Positions 1-8,865 of a DNA stretch of 64,000 bases are shown one piece after another (the stretch's first letter is position 1; the number at the start of each line of letters is the position of its first letter). The notes under the pieces were generated by a model. That model worked only from the letters and a program-made list of their open reading frames with translations. It was not told the DNA's origin and searched no databases. This stretch comes from Cohnella abietis. Its GTDB lineage: Bacteria > Bacillota > Bacilli > Paenibacillales > Paenibacillaceae. The position numbers and the translations under genes were made by a program. The DNA lies in the NCBI RefSeq assembly GCF_004295585.1, contig NZ_AP019400.1:2888001-2952000 (forward strand), given 5' to 3'.

Positions 1-716
1 CCAACTGGCTACGCCAAATCATTGCAGTTGTCTTGCTTGCATCAATTGTTGATTTGTTGCTTCCCAATCGCACGATGCAAAGATATGTTCGGCTTGTTGC
101 GGGTTTGTTCATTCTGATGACCTTAGCAACTCCGATTTTACACTGGATGAAGGGTGACTTCAGCAGCAAGCTTACAGAAGGCCTTAATGCAGTGGAACGA
201 GAGCCACAAGGTGCGGTTGATCAGCTAGCGATGATCGAAGCAGAAGGAGCAAAGCTTCGAGATAAGCAAAGCCTGCAAGCTGCAAAGCTAGTGACGGCAA
301 AGCTAGAATCCGCCATCCGCGATGAGGTAGAGCAAAGCGAGCAACGCCAAGTTCGTAAGGTAGATGTTGTTTTGGAACGCGTTAGTAATGGTTCCTTAAC
401 GATTGCTAAGGTTGTAATTGTTCTTGAACCGGAGCCGTCAAAGACTGGTGATCGTTCTTCCCCCCCTGTAGTCAAGGAAGTGGAGCCGATCGCCGCCGTT
501 GACATCCACGTTCAGGTAGAGGAATGGCCTGATGCGAAGGTAGCATCGCCAGATACAAGCAGGAAATCAGACCAAGCGGTTGCAGCGGAAGCTGAGGCAG
601 AGGCTGATCGTGTGACTCGCTCTAGAATTTCCGCGCTCGTCGCCAATCGTTTTGGTATGGCGGCAAGCATTGTTGAGGTCAAGCTACCGATTGTAGACAC
701 TGCAAATCCATACTGA
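1..716 (+). CDS. spoIIIAF: Stage III sporulation protein AF, 5' end cut by window
   Basis: Subunit of the SpoIIIA-SpoIIQ channel that connects mother cell and forespore after engulfment. The frame is open from base 3 to the window edge (visible residues start NWLRQIIAVV), so the real start lies upstream. Two close N-terminal membrane segments flank the family signature LLLPNRTMQRYVRLV. The rest is a soluble, charged domain ending near SIVEVKLPIV. It is followed after 15 bases by spoIIIAG, in the usual spoIIIA operon order. The family is normally transcribed by sigma-E in the mother cell; that promoter would be outside the window. Identity rests on the signature plus position. Confidence 0.93.
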   Translation, partial: NWLRQIIAVVLLASIVDLLLPNRTMQRYVRLVAGLFILMTLATPILHWMKGDFSSKLTEGLNAVEREPQGAVDQLAMIEAEGAKLRDKQSLQAAKLVTAKLESAIRDEVEQSEQRQVRKVDVVLERVSNGSLTIAKVVIVLEPEPSKTGDRSSPPVVKEVEPIAAVDIHVQVEEWPDAKVASPDTSRKSDQAVAAEAEAEADRVTRSRISALVANRFGMAASIVEVKLPIVDTANPY

Positions 717-731
717 CTCAGGGGGGACCAC

Positions 732-1382
732 ATGGCCAAGTGGCTACAGCAGCTGGAATCGTTTATTGGCGGAGGTTCGGGAGGACCGCGCAGAGTTAAA
801 GCATTCCGGTTGCTTGTGCTGATCGGATTGATCGGTGCGGCTATGCTGCTGGCTGCCTCCCTGTTGAATGTCAAGAAGGTTGATCCTTCCCAAGATCCAA
901 GCCTATCCCCGCCGAGGGATGAGGACACGCTACAGCAGGAAGCCTTCTTAGGCAGTAATGATACTAAGACCAGCCTGTTTAGGGACATCGAATCCGAACT
1001 CGAAACTCGATTGAAGGATTTAATGGAAAGGATTGTTGGCGTTGGCACGACGGATGTCATGGTGACGGTAGATTCGACGGAAGAGACTGTCGTGCAGCTT
1101 AATGAGAAGACGATGCAGCAGATAACAGAGGAAACAGATCGCAATGGTGCTAAACGCCATATAACAGACATCACGAAGGATGGCCAGGTTGTTCTATATT
1201 CCATCTCGTCTGGTAATCAATCGCCAATCGTTGTGAAAAAGCTGAATCCTCGGATTCGCGGAGTTCTTATCGTGGCGAAGGGTGCGGAAAATCCAACTGT
1301 GGAAAAGCTTATAGCCGTAGCGGTTTCCCGTGGCCTCGACGTACCTATTCATCGCATCTCCGTCGTACCTCGTAAATCTTAA
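732..1382 (+). CDS. spoIIIAG: Stage III sporulation protein AG
   Basis: Forms the ring of the SpoIIIA-SpoIIQ channel in the intermembrane space. One membrane segment at about residues 26-45 is followed by a linker and a ring-building domain from about residue 75 onward, with the family pieces RIVGVGTTDVMVTVDS, DITKDGQVV and PRIRGVLIVAKGA. The length of 216 residues is usual. The ATG is preceded by GGGGGGACC at a normal distance. It lies between spoIIIAF and spoIIIAH and is presumably in the same mother-cell operon. Confidence 0.95.
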   Translation: MAKWLQQLESFIGGGSGGPRRVKAFRLLVLIGLIGAAMLLAASLLNVKKVDPSQDPSLSPPRDEDTLQQEAFLGSNDTKTSLFRDIESELETRLKDLMERIVGVGTTDVMVTVDSTEETVVQLNEKTMQQITEETDRNGAKRHITDITKDGQVVLYSISSGNQSPIVVKKLNPRIRGVLIVAKGAENPTVEKLIAVAVSRGLDVPIHRISVVPRKS

Positions 1383-1417
1383 TACAATCTGATTATAATT
1401 TTGGGAGGAATTGAACA

Positions 1418-2113
1418 ATGAACAACAAACGCCAAACCATTTGGCTAGTATCCATGCTGAGCTTGATGGTCATTTTATCGGCATACTATCTCTTTACCGA
1501 GGAAGCACCTAAAACAGATAATGCTAGTGGCATTGAACAAACAAAGTTTCCTGACGCTGGGAAGGTTTCTTCATCCAATCCAGATGGCTTTGAGATTACA
1601 GAGGTCGAGCAGAGTACAGACGACCTTTCTGCGACGGGACAGGGGACTAAGAGTGGTGCCAAAACAGATGAGGCTAAGGGGACAGCGGCTGTAACGAATA
1701 ATGAAACCGCTGGAAATTCACCAGAGGATGAGGCTGTCCTTAATGGGATTACTAATCAAAAAGGTTTTGCAGAGATCGATAAAGTATCACTAGACCAACT
1801 AACAAGAATAAGTAAAAAAGCTGAAGAGTATAGATTGGTCATAGCGAATAAAAAATCGAGTGCTGAGGAAGCAGCTAGCGCAGTAGAGGCGCTTGATCTC
1901 CTTCAGGATACCGATTCTCGTATTACTAGCTTACAGGAAAAATTGCTTCAAGAATTCGACAATGCTGTCGTAGCTGAAGAGGATAATAATAACTTCAAGG
2001 TTATTGTCCTGAGTGAAAAGCTGGAGAAAAAACAAGCCGTTGGTATTATAGAAATGGCAACAAAAGAGTTAAATGTAACCCCTGATAGAGTGACCGTGCA
2101 ATATGTGAAGTAA
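1418..2113 (+). CDS. spoIIIAH: Stage III sporulation protein AH
   Basis: Mother-cell membrane half of the SpoIIIAH-SpoIIQ zipper that holds engulfing membranes together and forms the channel. An N-terminal membrane segment (about residues 8-27) is followed by a long low-complexity acidic and Thr/Ser linker (about 30-110), then a compact YscJ/FliF-like domain ending in TPDRVTVQYV. The linker is long relative to B. subtilis, a variable part of the family. The start is preceded by GGGAGGAATTG. It is the last gene of the operon and is followed by a strong terminator hairpin. Confidence 0.94.
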   Translation: MNNKRQTIWLVSMLSLMVILSAYYLFTEEAPKTDNASGIEQTKFPDAGKVSSSNPDGFEITEVEQSTDDLSATGQGTKSGAKTDEAKGTAAVTNNETAGNSPEDEAVLNGITNQKGFAEIDKVSLDQLTRISKKAEEYRLVIANKKSSAEEAASAVEALDLLQDTDSRITSLQEKLLQEFDNAVVAEEDNNNFKVIVLSEKLEKKQAVGIIEMATKELNVTPDRVTVQYVK

Positions 2114-2153
2114 GTTGTGGTGAATCGATATAAAGTAAGTCTGAAGTGTTATT

Positions 2154-2217
2154 AAACAAGGGGATAGCCGCATAGTAGAGCTTCTTCCTACTTTGCGAAT
2201 AACCCCTTGTTTTTTGT
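2154..2217 (+). terminator. Rho-independent terminator after spoIIIAH
   Basis: A long interrupted hairpin pairs ACAAGGGG with CCCCTTGT and, inside it, CGCA..GTAG with CTAC..TGCG, and ends in TTTTTTG. It closes the spoIIIA operon and separates it from accB. Confidence 0.85.
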
Positions 2218-2258
2218 TGTCAAAATAAGAAAGGGATTACAAAGACGGTGTCGAACTC

Positions 2259-2286
2259 TTTTCAATTCATCCGATTGTGGTATAAT
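2259..2286 (+). promoter_or_regulatory. Candidate sigma-A promoter of accBC
   Basis: A consensus -10 TATAAT (2281-2286) is preceded by a weak -35 TTTTCA (2259-2264) with 16 bases between. It lies 65 bases before accB and just after the spoIIIA terminator. No FapR-like operator was recognised. Confidence 0.5.
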
Positions 2287-2351
2287 AGTTCCGTTGTGGG
2301 ATCGAACAAGCTTTCTTTAGACGGGGAATCCCGAGTCAAGGAGTGACCGAG

Positions 2352-2837
2352 ATGTTTAAGTTGAGCGAAATTAAAGAATTGATTAAACTGGTAGACCAAA
2401 CAACTGTACATGAATTGGAAATTGAGAACGAAGGTATGCGATTGTCGATTCGCAAACCGGGTCGCACTGAAGTTGTAAATGTGCAGACCGCACCCCTTTC
2501 TCATACATATCTGCCAACGACACAAGCGGCACCTGCGCCTGCAGTATCAGCAGCTCCCGTTCCGGAAGCGACTGCAGCAGTAGCCGACAATTCCCATCTG
2601 CATCGGATCGTTTCTCCTATGGTGGGTACGTTTTACCGTTCTCCATCTCCTGATGCTGCTTCTTTCGTTAATATCGGCGACAAGGTTTCCGACAAAACGG
2701 TTGTTTGTATTCTGGAAGCGATGAAGCTGATGAATCCTTTGGAAGCGGAAGTGAAGGGCGAGATCGTGGATATTCTCGTGGAGAACGGACAGCTCGTTGA
2801 ATTCGGCCAACCGCTATTCTTAGTGAAGCCGGAATAA
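2352..2837 (+). CDS. accB: Biotin carboxyl carrier protein of acetyl-CoA carboxylase
   Basis: Carries the biotin that shuttles carboxyl groups between biotin carboxylase and carboxyltransferase in the first step of fatty acid synthesis. The N-terminal part ([15 protein letters not shown]) is the oligomerisation region, followed by an Ala/Pro-rich hinge (about residues 50-80) and the biotinyl domain with EAMKLMN, whose Lys takes the biotin. A GTG at 2343 is also in frame, but the ribosome site AAGGAG (2338-2343) overlaps it and sits 8 bases before ATG 2352, so ATG is chosen. accC follows after 19 bases; the two are one operon. Confidence 0.96.
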   Translation: MFKLSEIKELIKLVDQTTVHELEIENEGMRLSIRKPGRTEVVNVQTAPLSHTYLPTTQAAPAPAVSAAPVPEATAAVADNSHLHRIVSPMVGTFYRSPSPDAASFVNIGDKVSDKTVVCILEAMKLMNPLEAEVKGEIVDILVENGQLVEFGQPLFLVKPE

Positions 2838-2856
2838 TCCCGAGGAGGATTTCACC

Positions 2857-4230
2857 TTGAAATTTAATAAGATTTTGGTGGCCAATCGTGGCGAGATCGC
2901 GGTTAGAATTATCCGCGCATGCCGGGAGCTCGGAATTACCGCAGTAGCGGTTTATTCCGAAGCCGACCGGGAATCATTGCACGTGCGACTGGCTGATGAA
3001 GCGTATTGTATCGGACCAACTGCGTCGAAAGACAGCTATTTGAATTTAACGAACATTATGAGCGTCGCGACGTTAACCGACTGTGACGCAATCCATCCGG
3101 GATACGGATTCCTTTCTGAAAATGCTGATTTCGCAGATATATGCGAAACTTGCAATATTACGTTCATAGGTCCATCCTCGGTCGCCATTAGTAGAATGGG
3201 CGATAAATCGGTTGCTAAGCAAACGATGAAGGATGCTGACGTTCCGGTTATTCCGGGATCTGACGGCTTGCTCGAAGATCTTGACGATGCGATTCGGGTC
3301 GCTCGAGACATTGGTTATCCCGTTATTATTAAAGCAACGGCGGGTGGAGGCGGTCGTGGAATTCGAATCGCCGACAATGAAGAAATGCTTATTCGTGAGA
3401 TTACGACTGCACAGCAGGAAGCAGAGAAGGCTTTCGGTAACTCGGGCGTCTATCTGGAGAAGTATTTAACAGGAATGAAGCATGTCGAGATTCAGATCAT
3501 CGCCGATAAGCACGGTAATGTGGCGCATCTGGGCGAGCGTGATTGCTCCGTTCAACGCCGCCGTCAGAAGCTGGTAGAGGAAGCTCCATGCTCCATTATG
3601 ACACCTGAGCTTAGGGAACGTATGGGTCAGGCTTCCGTTAGAGCTGCATTGGCTGTTAATTATTCCGGTGCGGGTACTATTGAATACCTACTCAGTCCTG
3701 ATGGTCAGTTTTACTTCATGGAGATGAATACTCGTATTCAAGTCGAGCATCCTGTTACGGAAATGGTTACAGGAGTCGATCTGATTAAAGAAATGATCGC
3801 TATTGCTGAAGGAGCTCCACTTTCCTTTAAACAGGAGGATGTGAAGTTCAACGGTTGGTCTATTGAGTGCAGGATTAATGCAGAAGATTCCGAGCGCAAT
3901 TTTATGCCTTCCGCTGGACGTATTGGCTTCTATCTGCCGCCAGGAGGTCCTGGGGTTCGAATCGATAGCGCGGCATATCCGCAATATGTGATCTCTCCCC
4001 ATTATGATTCTATGATTGCGAAGCTAATCGTTTGGGCGCCAACGCGTGATGAAGCGATTGCTAGAGCAAGACGTGCTTTAAGTGAGTTTGTAATAGAAGG
4101 TATTAAGACAACTATTCCATTCCACCTTAAGCTAATGAATCACCCTATTTTTGCAGAAGGCAATTTCGATATTAAGTTTCTTGAGGAGCATGACATTAAC
4201 GGAGATGTTGATTCCTCGTCCGATAATTAA
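2857..4230 (+). CDS. accC: Biotin carboxylase subunit of acetyl-CoA carboxylase
   Basis: ATP-dependent carboxylation of the biotin on AccB. It opens with [17 protein letters not shown], carries the ATP-grasp glycine loop AGGGGRGIR, and the catalytic stretch [15 protein letters not shown]. The length of 457 residues is full. The start is TTG 2857 with CGAGGAGGAT ahead; no better start fits the family N-terminus. A short tail, [13 protein letters not shown], is acidic and probably disordered. Confidence 0.97.
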   Translation: MKFNKILVANRGEIAVRIIRACRELGITAVAVYSEADRESLHVRLADEAYCIGPTASKDSYLNLTNIMSVATLTDCDAIHPGYGFLSENADFADICETCNITFIGPSSVAISRMGDKSVAKQTMKDADVPVIPGSDGLLEDLDDAIRVARDIGYPVIIKATAGGGGRGIRIADNEEMLIREITTAQQEAEKAFGNSGVYLEKYLTGMKHVEIQIIADKHGNVAHLGERDCSVQRRRQKLVEEAPCSIMTPELRERMGQASVRAALAVNYSGAGTIEYLLSPDGQFYFMEMNTRIQVEHPVTEMVTGVDLIKEMIAIAEGAPLSFKQEDVKFNGWSIECRINAEDSERNFMPSAGRIGFYLPPGGPGVRIDSAAYPQYVISPHYDSMIAKLIVWAPTRDEAIARARRALSEFVIEGIKTTIPFHLKLMNHPIFAEGNFDIKFLEEHDINGDVDSSSDN

Positions 4231-4258
4231 TTTTTAGACACTATTTCGGGCCAAGTGT

Positions 4259-4287
4259 TTGTCATAATAATCCGGGAATGCTATATT
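4259..4287 (+). promoter_or_regulatory. Candidate sigma-A promoter of the Asp23-family gene
   Basis: TTGTCA (4259-4264), 17 bases, TATATT (4282-4287), 71 bases before ATG 4358. Suggests the Asp23-like gene can be expressed apart from accBC. Confidence 0.5.
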
Positions 4288-4357
4288 TATAAGTAGTGAA
4301 GGCGAATGCTCGGACTTACTTCAGATTAGCTCCGGGTATGTGGAGGTGGAACTACAA

Positions 4358-4765
4358 ATGGAAACGATAGCACCCGATTATGAACGAACTGACATGGGTA
4401 CCATTGAAATCGCACCAGAAGTTATTGAAGTCATTGCTGGTTTGGCGACAGTCGAAGTCGACGGTGTGGCAGGCATGAGCGGTGGATTATCCTCTGGAAT
4501 TGCTGAATTGCTAGGACGTAAAAATTTGTCCAAGGGCGTGAAGGTAGAGGTTGGACAGCGCGAAGCGGCAGTTGATGTCTCAATTATTGTTCAGTACGGT
4601 CGTCGCATACCGGAAATTTCAACGGAAATTCAACGTAATGTCAAACGCTCAATCGAGACAATGACCGGACTTAATGTTGTAGAAGTTAACGTACATATAC
4701 ACGACGTTCATTTCAAAGCGGGCGACAAGCCCGAAGAAGATGAAACCCATGTACGTGTCCGATAA
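4358..4765 (+). CDS. yqhY: Asp23/Gls24-family envelope stress protein
   Basis: Small alkaline-shock-type protein. In staphylococci Asp23 is held at the membrane by AmaP; in B. subtilis the homologue YqhY sits next to accBC and loss affects acetyl-CoA carboxylase control. Family signs are TIEIAPEVIEVIAGLA, VEVDGVAGMSG, the repeated pattern of Val-rich strands and the end NVVEVNVHIHDVHF. ATG 4358 is preceded by GGAGGTGG at 8-9 bases; a GTG at 4340 is in frame but lacks a ribosome site. The next genes are amaP and a DUF2273 gene, the usual partners. Confidence 0.9.
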   Translation: METIAPDYERTDMGTIEIAPEVIEVIAGLATVEVDGVAGMSGGLSSGIAELLGRKNLSKGVKVEVGQREAAVDVSIIVQYGRRIPEISTEIQRNVKRSIETMTGLNVVEVNVHIHDVHFKAGDKPEEDETHVRVR

Positions 4766-4823
4766 TGACGTGACCGCAACCTGATTTCCGCGGCTAACGG
4801 CAAAACCTCTGGTCTGCGGAGAT

Positions 4824-4866
4824 GGCCCTCTGACGAGAATTCCTTCAGGGAAATCTCGCAGAGGCC
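4824..4866. other. Long hairpin between the Asp23-like gene and amaP
   Basis: GGCCCTCTG.CGAGA.TTCC pairs with GGGAA.TCTCG.AGAGGCC around a TTCA loop, about 18 pairs with a few single mismatches. No clear U-run follows (CTTTCG), so it is a poor simple terminator. It lies 50 bases before the amaP start and may attenuate, mark a processing site, or protect the upstream mRNA. Confidence 0.6.
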
Positions 4867-4918
4867 TTTCGTAGGTTAGGGGACATTTTCCTATTAGGAA
4901 ACAGGGAGGGCTTTTACG

Positions 4919-5482
4919 TTGATCAAAATGTTGGACAGGCTGCTTTTATTTTTGTACAGTGTGGCAATTGGGATCGCCTCCATTGTTGCAATCATTACCG
5001 CAAGCGGTGGGTTTTCAGAGAAGTGGTTGCAGGATGTCGTTACTGATTTCACGGGCGATGTAAAGATCGTGCAAGGCTCCGTCATTGGAGTTGCTATTAT
5101 CATTTTATTGATAAGCGTGCGATTTTTTGTTGTTTCCGTCAAGCGTGATGGAAGCTCAGCGCCTTCAATTAACCAACGGACAGAGCATGGGGACATCCGT
5201 ATCTCTGTAGAAACAGTTGAGAATATTGCGCTTAAAGCTGCGTCGCGTACAAAAGGTGTTAAAGACTTGCGCGCACGTGTTAGAGTTTCTGAAGCGGGGT
5301 TAGGTATTCTTATTCGGGCATTCGTTGACGGAGAAGGCTCCATTCCAACATTGTCGGAAGAGATGCAACGTACTGTTTCTCAACAGATCGAAGAGGCAAC
5401 AGGAATTCCGGTTGCGGAAGTATCTGTGTTTATCGCTAACGTTACTCAGGCGCCGACTACCTTTAAGAGCCGTGTAGAATAG
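4919..5482 (+). CDS. amaP: Alkaline shock response membrane anchor protein AmaP
   Basis: Membrane anchor that recruits Asp23-type proteins in Firmicutes. Two membrane segments (about residues 4-27 and 56-75) are followed by a cytosolic Asp23-like domain (GDIRISVETVENIALKAA... VAEVSVFIANV). 187 residues is normal. TTG 4919 is preceded by GGGAGGG at 8 bases; the in-frame ATG 4928 is the alternative. It sits between the Asp23-like and DUF2273 genes. Confidence 0.87.
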   Translation: MIKMLDRLLLFLYSVAIGIASIVAIITASGGFSEKWLQDVVTDFTGDVKIVQGSVIGVAIIILLISVRFFVVSVKRDGSSAPSINQRTEHGDIRISVETVENIALKAASRTKGVKDLRARVRVSEAGLGILIRAFVDGEGSIPTLSEEMQRTVSQQIEEATGIPVAEVSVFIANVTQAPTTFKSRVE

Positions 5483-5495
5483 GGGGACAACCGCC

Positions 5496-5726
5496 ATGTG
5501 GAAAGTTTGGTGGGAAACCTCTGGAGGAAGAATCGCTGGGGTTGCAGCGGGTCTCTTATTCGGTATTATTTATTTAATTAGCGGATTTTGGGATATGCTG
5601 TTCTGCGCTATGCTCATTGGCATCGGATATTGGGTTGGAAAGTACAAGGATGAACGAAAGGGACCGCTTTTTCCGTGGGAAAAACTGACGGATTGGGTTT
5701 CAGATCGTTGGCCTTGGACACGATAA
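5496..5726 (+). CDS. DUF2273 small membrane protein
   Basis: 76 residues with a Gly-rich hydrophobic region GRIAGVAAGLLFGIIYLISG and a second hydrophobic segment, typical of DUF2273. The family is regularly linked to Asp23 and AmaP. Function is not established; a structural role in the same membrane complex is inferred. It follows amaP by 13 bases behind GGGGGAC. Confidence 0.82.
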   Translation: MWKVWWETSGGRIAGVAAGLLFGIIYLISGFWDMLFCAMLIGIGYWVGKYKDERKGPLFPWEKLTDWVSDRWPWTR

Positions 5727-5743
5727 TCCCTGTGAATGTTCTT

Positions 5744-5820
5744 GCCCAGGCAGGGACGGCGGAGCTTCTAATGCTTCGCAGTTTCCGATGGAATAGATGC
5801 TCATGGGTTTTTTTGTTTTT
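5744..5820 (+). terminator. Probable terminator after the DUF2273 gene
   Basis: An inner stem GCGGAGC/GCTTCGC lies within CCCA/TGGG and ends in TTTTTTTGTTTTT. The outer stem is weak, but the U-run is strong. Confidence 0.45.
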
Positions 5821-5887
5821 AGTTATGCTTGTGGCACCATAATATAAGGTACGGGGCTTGAACGATTAGGCACATTCGGGAGGACTC

Positions 5888-6349
5888 ATGAAGCGCAGAA
5901 TTGCTAGGGAAATCGTGGTACAAAGCTTGTACCAGATAGAGATGAACGGGGTAACAGGCGACGAGGCAGTCAATATCGTCATGGAAGAAGCTCGTCAAGA
6001 CAACGAAACAGGCACGGAAGTTGCTGAATTGGCGAGCATTGAAGCATTTACACGCGAATTAGTGCAAGGAGTTCTAGAGAATCAAGAGATTATCGATCAG
6101 AAGCTTGTCGTTTATTTAACAGGGTGGCAAGTCGATCGGCTATCAAGAGTTGACCGTCAGATTTTACGTTTGGCTACCTATGAAATGATTTTCCGGAAGG
6201 ATGTTCCTTCTAAGGTAGTTATCAATGAAGCCATTGAGCTTGCAAAGCACTTCGGATTAGATGAGAATGGGAAATTCGTTAACGGTGTTCTCGGCCGCAT
6301 GTTGCGGGAAAGAGAAGAAAACCAACCGCAGGAGGACGAAAAATCATGA
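5888..6349 (+). CDS. nusB: Transcription antitermination factor NusB
   Basis: All-helical RNA-binding protein that, with S10 (NusE), loads on boxA in rRNA leaders. It begins [21 protein letters not shown] and holds [19 protein letters not shown] and [14 protein letters not shown], the family core. 153 residues. GGGAGGACTC precedes the ATG. Its stop overlaps folD by ATGA, so the two are translationally coupled. Confidence 0.96.
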   Translation: MKRRIAREIVVQSLYQIEMNGVTGDEAVNIVMEEARQDNETGTEVAELASIEAFTRELVQGVLENQEIIDQKLVVYLTGWQVDRLSRVDRQILRLATYEMIFRKDVPSKVVINEAIELAKHFGLDENGKFVNGVLGRMLREREENQPQEDEKS

Positions 6350-7197
6350 GCGCACAAATCATAAGCGGCAAAAGCATATCTGATACAATTCGCGAGGAAA
6401 TGCGGGATGAAGTAGATCAACTGAAGCAGGCTGGTATCACTCCAGGGCTTGTCGTTATTCTTGTTGGCGAGGATCCTGCTTCCCAGGTGTATGTTCGTAA
6501 CAAGGCTAAAGCTTGTGAACAGCTTGGATACTATTCTGAGGTAGTGAGGGTTCCGGCCGAAACGACGCAGGACGAGCTGCTCGAGCTCATAAAGCGCTAC
6601 AACGAACAAGCGAATATTCATGGCATTCTGGTACAGCTGCCTCTTCCGAAGCATATCGAAGAGAAAGCGATCATCGATGCTATTGCTGTAGAGAAGGACG
6701 TTGATGGATTTCATCCAGAGAGCGTAGGAAATCTTATGATAGGCGATGACGCATTGTTGCCTTGTACACCTTCAGGTGTTATCGAATTGTTAAAGAGAAC
6801 GGGTAACCATCCAGCAGGGAAGCACGCGGTCGTTATCGGTAGAAGTAATATTGTAGGTAAGCCTGTAGCTATGCTGCTTCTTCGTGAGAATGCGACGGTT
6901 ACAATCTGTCATTCTCGCACACCAAACATTGCTGAGCTAGCTCGCCAAGCTGATATTCTTGTTGTAGGTGTAGGCGTACCTAAGCTGGTGAAGAAGGACT
7001 GGGTTAAGCCGGGAGCTGTCGTTATCGATGTAGGTGTAAATCGTTTGCCGGATGGCAAATTGTGCGGTGACGTGGATTATGAGGATGTACTTGATGTAGC
7101 GGGATGGATTACTCCTGTTCCAGGTGGCGTAGGACCGATGACCATTACGATGTTAATGGCGAACACCTTGAAATCGGCTAAGCGTACTCAAGCATAG
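6346..7197 (+). CDS. folD: Methylenetetrahydrofolate dehydrogenase/cyclohydrolase
   Basis: Bifunctional enzyme that interconverts 5,10-methylene-THF and 10-formyl-THF. Diagnostic pieces are [14 protein letters not shown] with the catalytic Lys, [11 protein letters not shown], the nucleotide-binding [16 protein letters not shown] and [17 protein letters not shown] near the C-terminus. 283 residues, complete. It overlaps nusB by four bases; its ribosome site lies inside nusB. Confidence 0.97.
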   Translation: MSAQIISGKSISDTIREEMRDEVDQLKQAGITPGLVVILVGEDPASQVYVRNKAKACEQLGYYSEVVRVPAETTQDELLELIKRYNEQANIHGILVQLPLPKHIEEKAIIDAIAVEKDVDGFHPESVGNLMIGDDALLPCTPSGVIELLKRTGNHPAGKHAVVIGRSNIVGKPVAMLLLRENATVTICHSRTPNIAELARQADILVVGVGVPKLVKKDWVKPGAVVIDVGVNRLPDGKLCGDVDYEDVLDVAGWITPVPGGVGPMTITMLMANTLKSAKRTQA

Positions 7198-7212
7198 AAA
7201 GGAAGTCTTGCG

Positions 7213-8574
7213 ATGGAACCGGCTCGCGCTCTAAGCATCCGCGATATTAATCGCCTTATTAAAATGAAGCTTGAAGGCGATTCCGGGCTCCAAGACATCT
7301 GGCTGCGGGGCGAAATTTCAAACTTCACCTTCCACTCTAGCGGACATATGTATTTTACGCTGAAGGACGAAGGTGGAAGACTTAAATGTATTATGTTTGC
7401 CTCCTACAACCAACGGCTTCCTTTTGCTCCTAAAGACGGGATGAAAGTGTTGGCTCGCGGAGGTATTTCTGTATATGAGAGAGATGGACAATATCAATTT
7501 TATGCAACCGCGATGCAGCCTGATGGAATTGGGAGCCTCTACCTTGCCTTCGAGCAGCTGAAGAAAAAGCTTGAGCTCGAAGGGTTATTCTCTGAATATG
7601 TTAAACGACCTCTGCCCCGCTATCCGCGTACGGTTGGAGTCATTACTTCTCCAACAGGAGCAGCGGTTCGCGATATCTTAATTACCCTTGAGCGTCGAAA
7701 CCCGGCTGTTAACATTTTGTTATTTCCGGTTACGGTTCAAGGTACTACTGCTGCGCCGTCTATCGTCAAGGCTATTCAAGCGATGAATAAGCTTGGGGAA
7801 GCAGACGTACTTATCGTTGGTCGCGGAGGAGGCTCTTTAGAAGAGCTGTGGGCCTTTAATGAGGAAATAGTAGCGAGAGCGATTCGCTCATCCTCTATTC
7901 CGGTCATTTCTGCAGTTGGGCATGAGACAGATTTTACAATATCTGATTTCGCTGCTGATTTAAGAGCTCCTACACCGACGGCTGCAGCAGAGCTGGCGGT
8001 TCAGCATGTAGGTGAGCTTAAGCAGGGTCTTACTCATCTCGAACAAAGAATGGCAAAGTCGCTCAGTATGCTGCTTTCCAAAGCTAGGGAAAGACTGCAG
8101 CATTCTGTGAGATCGCCTTATTTTACGCAGCCCAAGCGGAGTCTTCTTGTTCAAGCAGAGCGGCTGGACAGACTCAGAGATATGCTCCATTACTTGATGC
8201 AGGCCAAGCAGGCTAGGGCGCACGAAAAGCTGTCGCGATTGTCGGGTAGACTATCTGCGGTTAATCCAAACCAACAGGCTGCCTATGCTAGAAAAAGAAT
8301 GACAGCAGCAACTCGAGGTCTAGAGCTTGCTATGAACGGGATTTTACGCCAACGTCAGCATACATTCGGCTCACTAGTTCGTCATCTGGATGCTTTGAGT
8401 CCACTCAAGGTTATGGCGCGCGGGTATAGCTTGGTGTATGACGAGAATGAGAAGACGCTTGTTCGTACGATTAATGAAGTCCAGCTTGGTGATCGTATAA
8501 ACGTGCGTTTGGCAGATGGTAAATTGGATTGTCAAGTATGGGCGATCCAAGGGGAGGAGCAAGCAAATGGCTAA
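7213..8574 (+). CDS. xseA: Exodeoxyribonuclease VII large subunit
   Basis: Catalytic subunit of the single-strand exonuclease ExoVII. An N-terminal OB fold (LRGEISNFTFHSSGHMYFTL) is followed by the catalytic domain with GRGGGSLEELWAFNEE and SAVGHETDFTISD, then a long helical region (about residues 260-400) that binds XseB. 453 residues. Overlaps xseB by 8 bases, so subunit synthesis is coupled. Confidence 0.97.
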   Translation: MEPARALSIRDINRLIKMKLEGDSGLQDIWLRGEISNFTFHSSGHMYFTLKDEGGRLKCIMFASYNQRLPFAPKDGMKVLARGGISVYERDGQYQFYATAMQPDGIGSLYLAFEQLKKKLELEGLFSEYVKRPLPRYPRTVGVITSPTGAAVRDILITLERRNPAVNILLFPVTVQGTTAAPSIVKAIQAMNKLGEADVLIVGRGGGSLEELWAFNEEIVARAIRSSSIPVISAVGHETDFTISDFAADLRAPTPTAAAELAVQHVGELKQGLTHLEQRMAKSLSMLLSKARERLQHSVRSPYFTQPKRSLLVQAERLDRLRDMLHYLMQAKQARAHEKLSRLSGRLSAVNPNQQAAYARKRMTAATRGLELAMNGILRQRQHTFGSLVRHLDALSPLKVMARGYSLVYDENEKTLVRTINEVQLGDRINVRLADGKLDCQVWAIQGEEQANG

Positions 8575-8845
8575 GAATAGCTCGATTGGTAAATCCGAGA
8601 AAGAAAATGTTGAACCAGCTCTTTCCTTCGAGCAGGCGATGGAGACACTTGAGACGATTGTTGCTAGGCTGGAGAGCGGTGATGTGCCACTGGAAACGGC
8701 TATTGAGCTTTTTCAAGAAGGAATGTCTCTCTCCAAATTGTGTGGGTTAAAGCTTGAGCAGGTTGAGCGTCGAATTGAGATGCTGGTGGAAGGCGATAAC
8801 GGATTGCAGCGTAAGCCATTCGCCACAGGCAAAGAAGAAGCTTAG
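8567..8845 (+). CDS. xseB: Exodeoxyribonuclease VII small subunit
   Basis: Binds the helical region of XseA in multiple copies. The core SFEQAMETLETIVARLESGD and LETAIELFQEGMSLSK is diagnostic. Start taken as ATG 8567 because AGGGGAGGAGC lies just ahead and the family core begins soon after; longer in-frame starts inside xseA lack support. 92 residues with a charged N-terminal extension of about 20. Confidence 0.95.
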   Translation: MAKNSSIGKSEKENVEPALSFEQAMETLETIVARLESGDVPLETAIELFQEGMSLSKLCGLKLEQVERRIEMLVEGDNGLQRKPFATGKEEA

Positions 8846-8865
8846 GATAGCAAAGGGGCAGAGAC

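Noticed and set aside
512..1204. Long minus-strand Ser/Thr-rich frame opposite spoIIIAF-AG
   Set aside because: Shadow of two well-identified genes, with composition typical of antisense frames.
6178..6714. Minus-strand 178-codon frame opposite nusB-folD
   Set aside because: Shadow of coupled, clearly identified genes.
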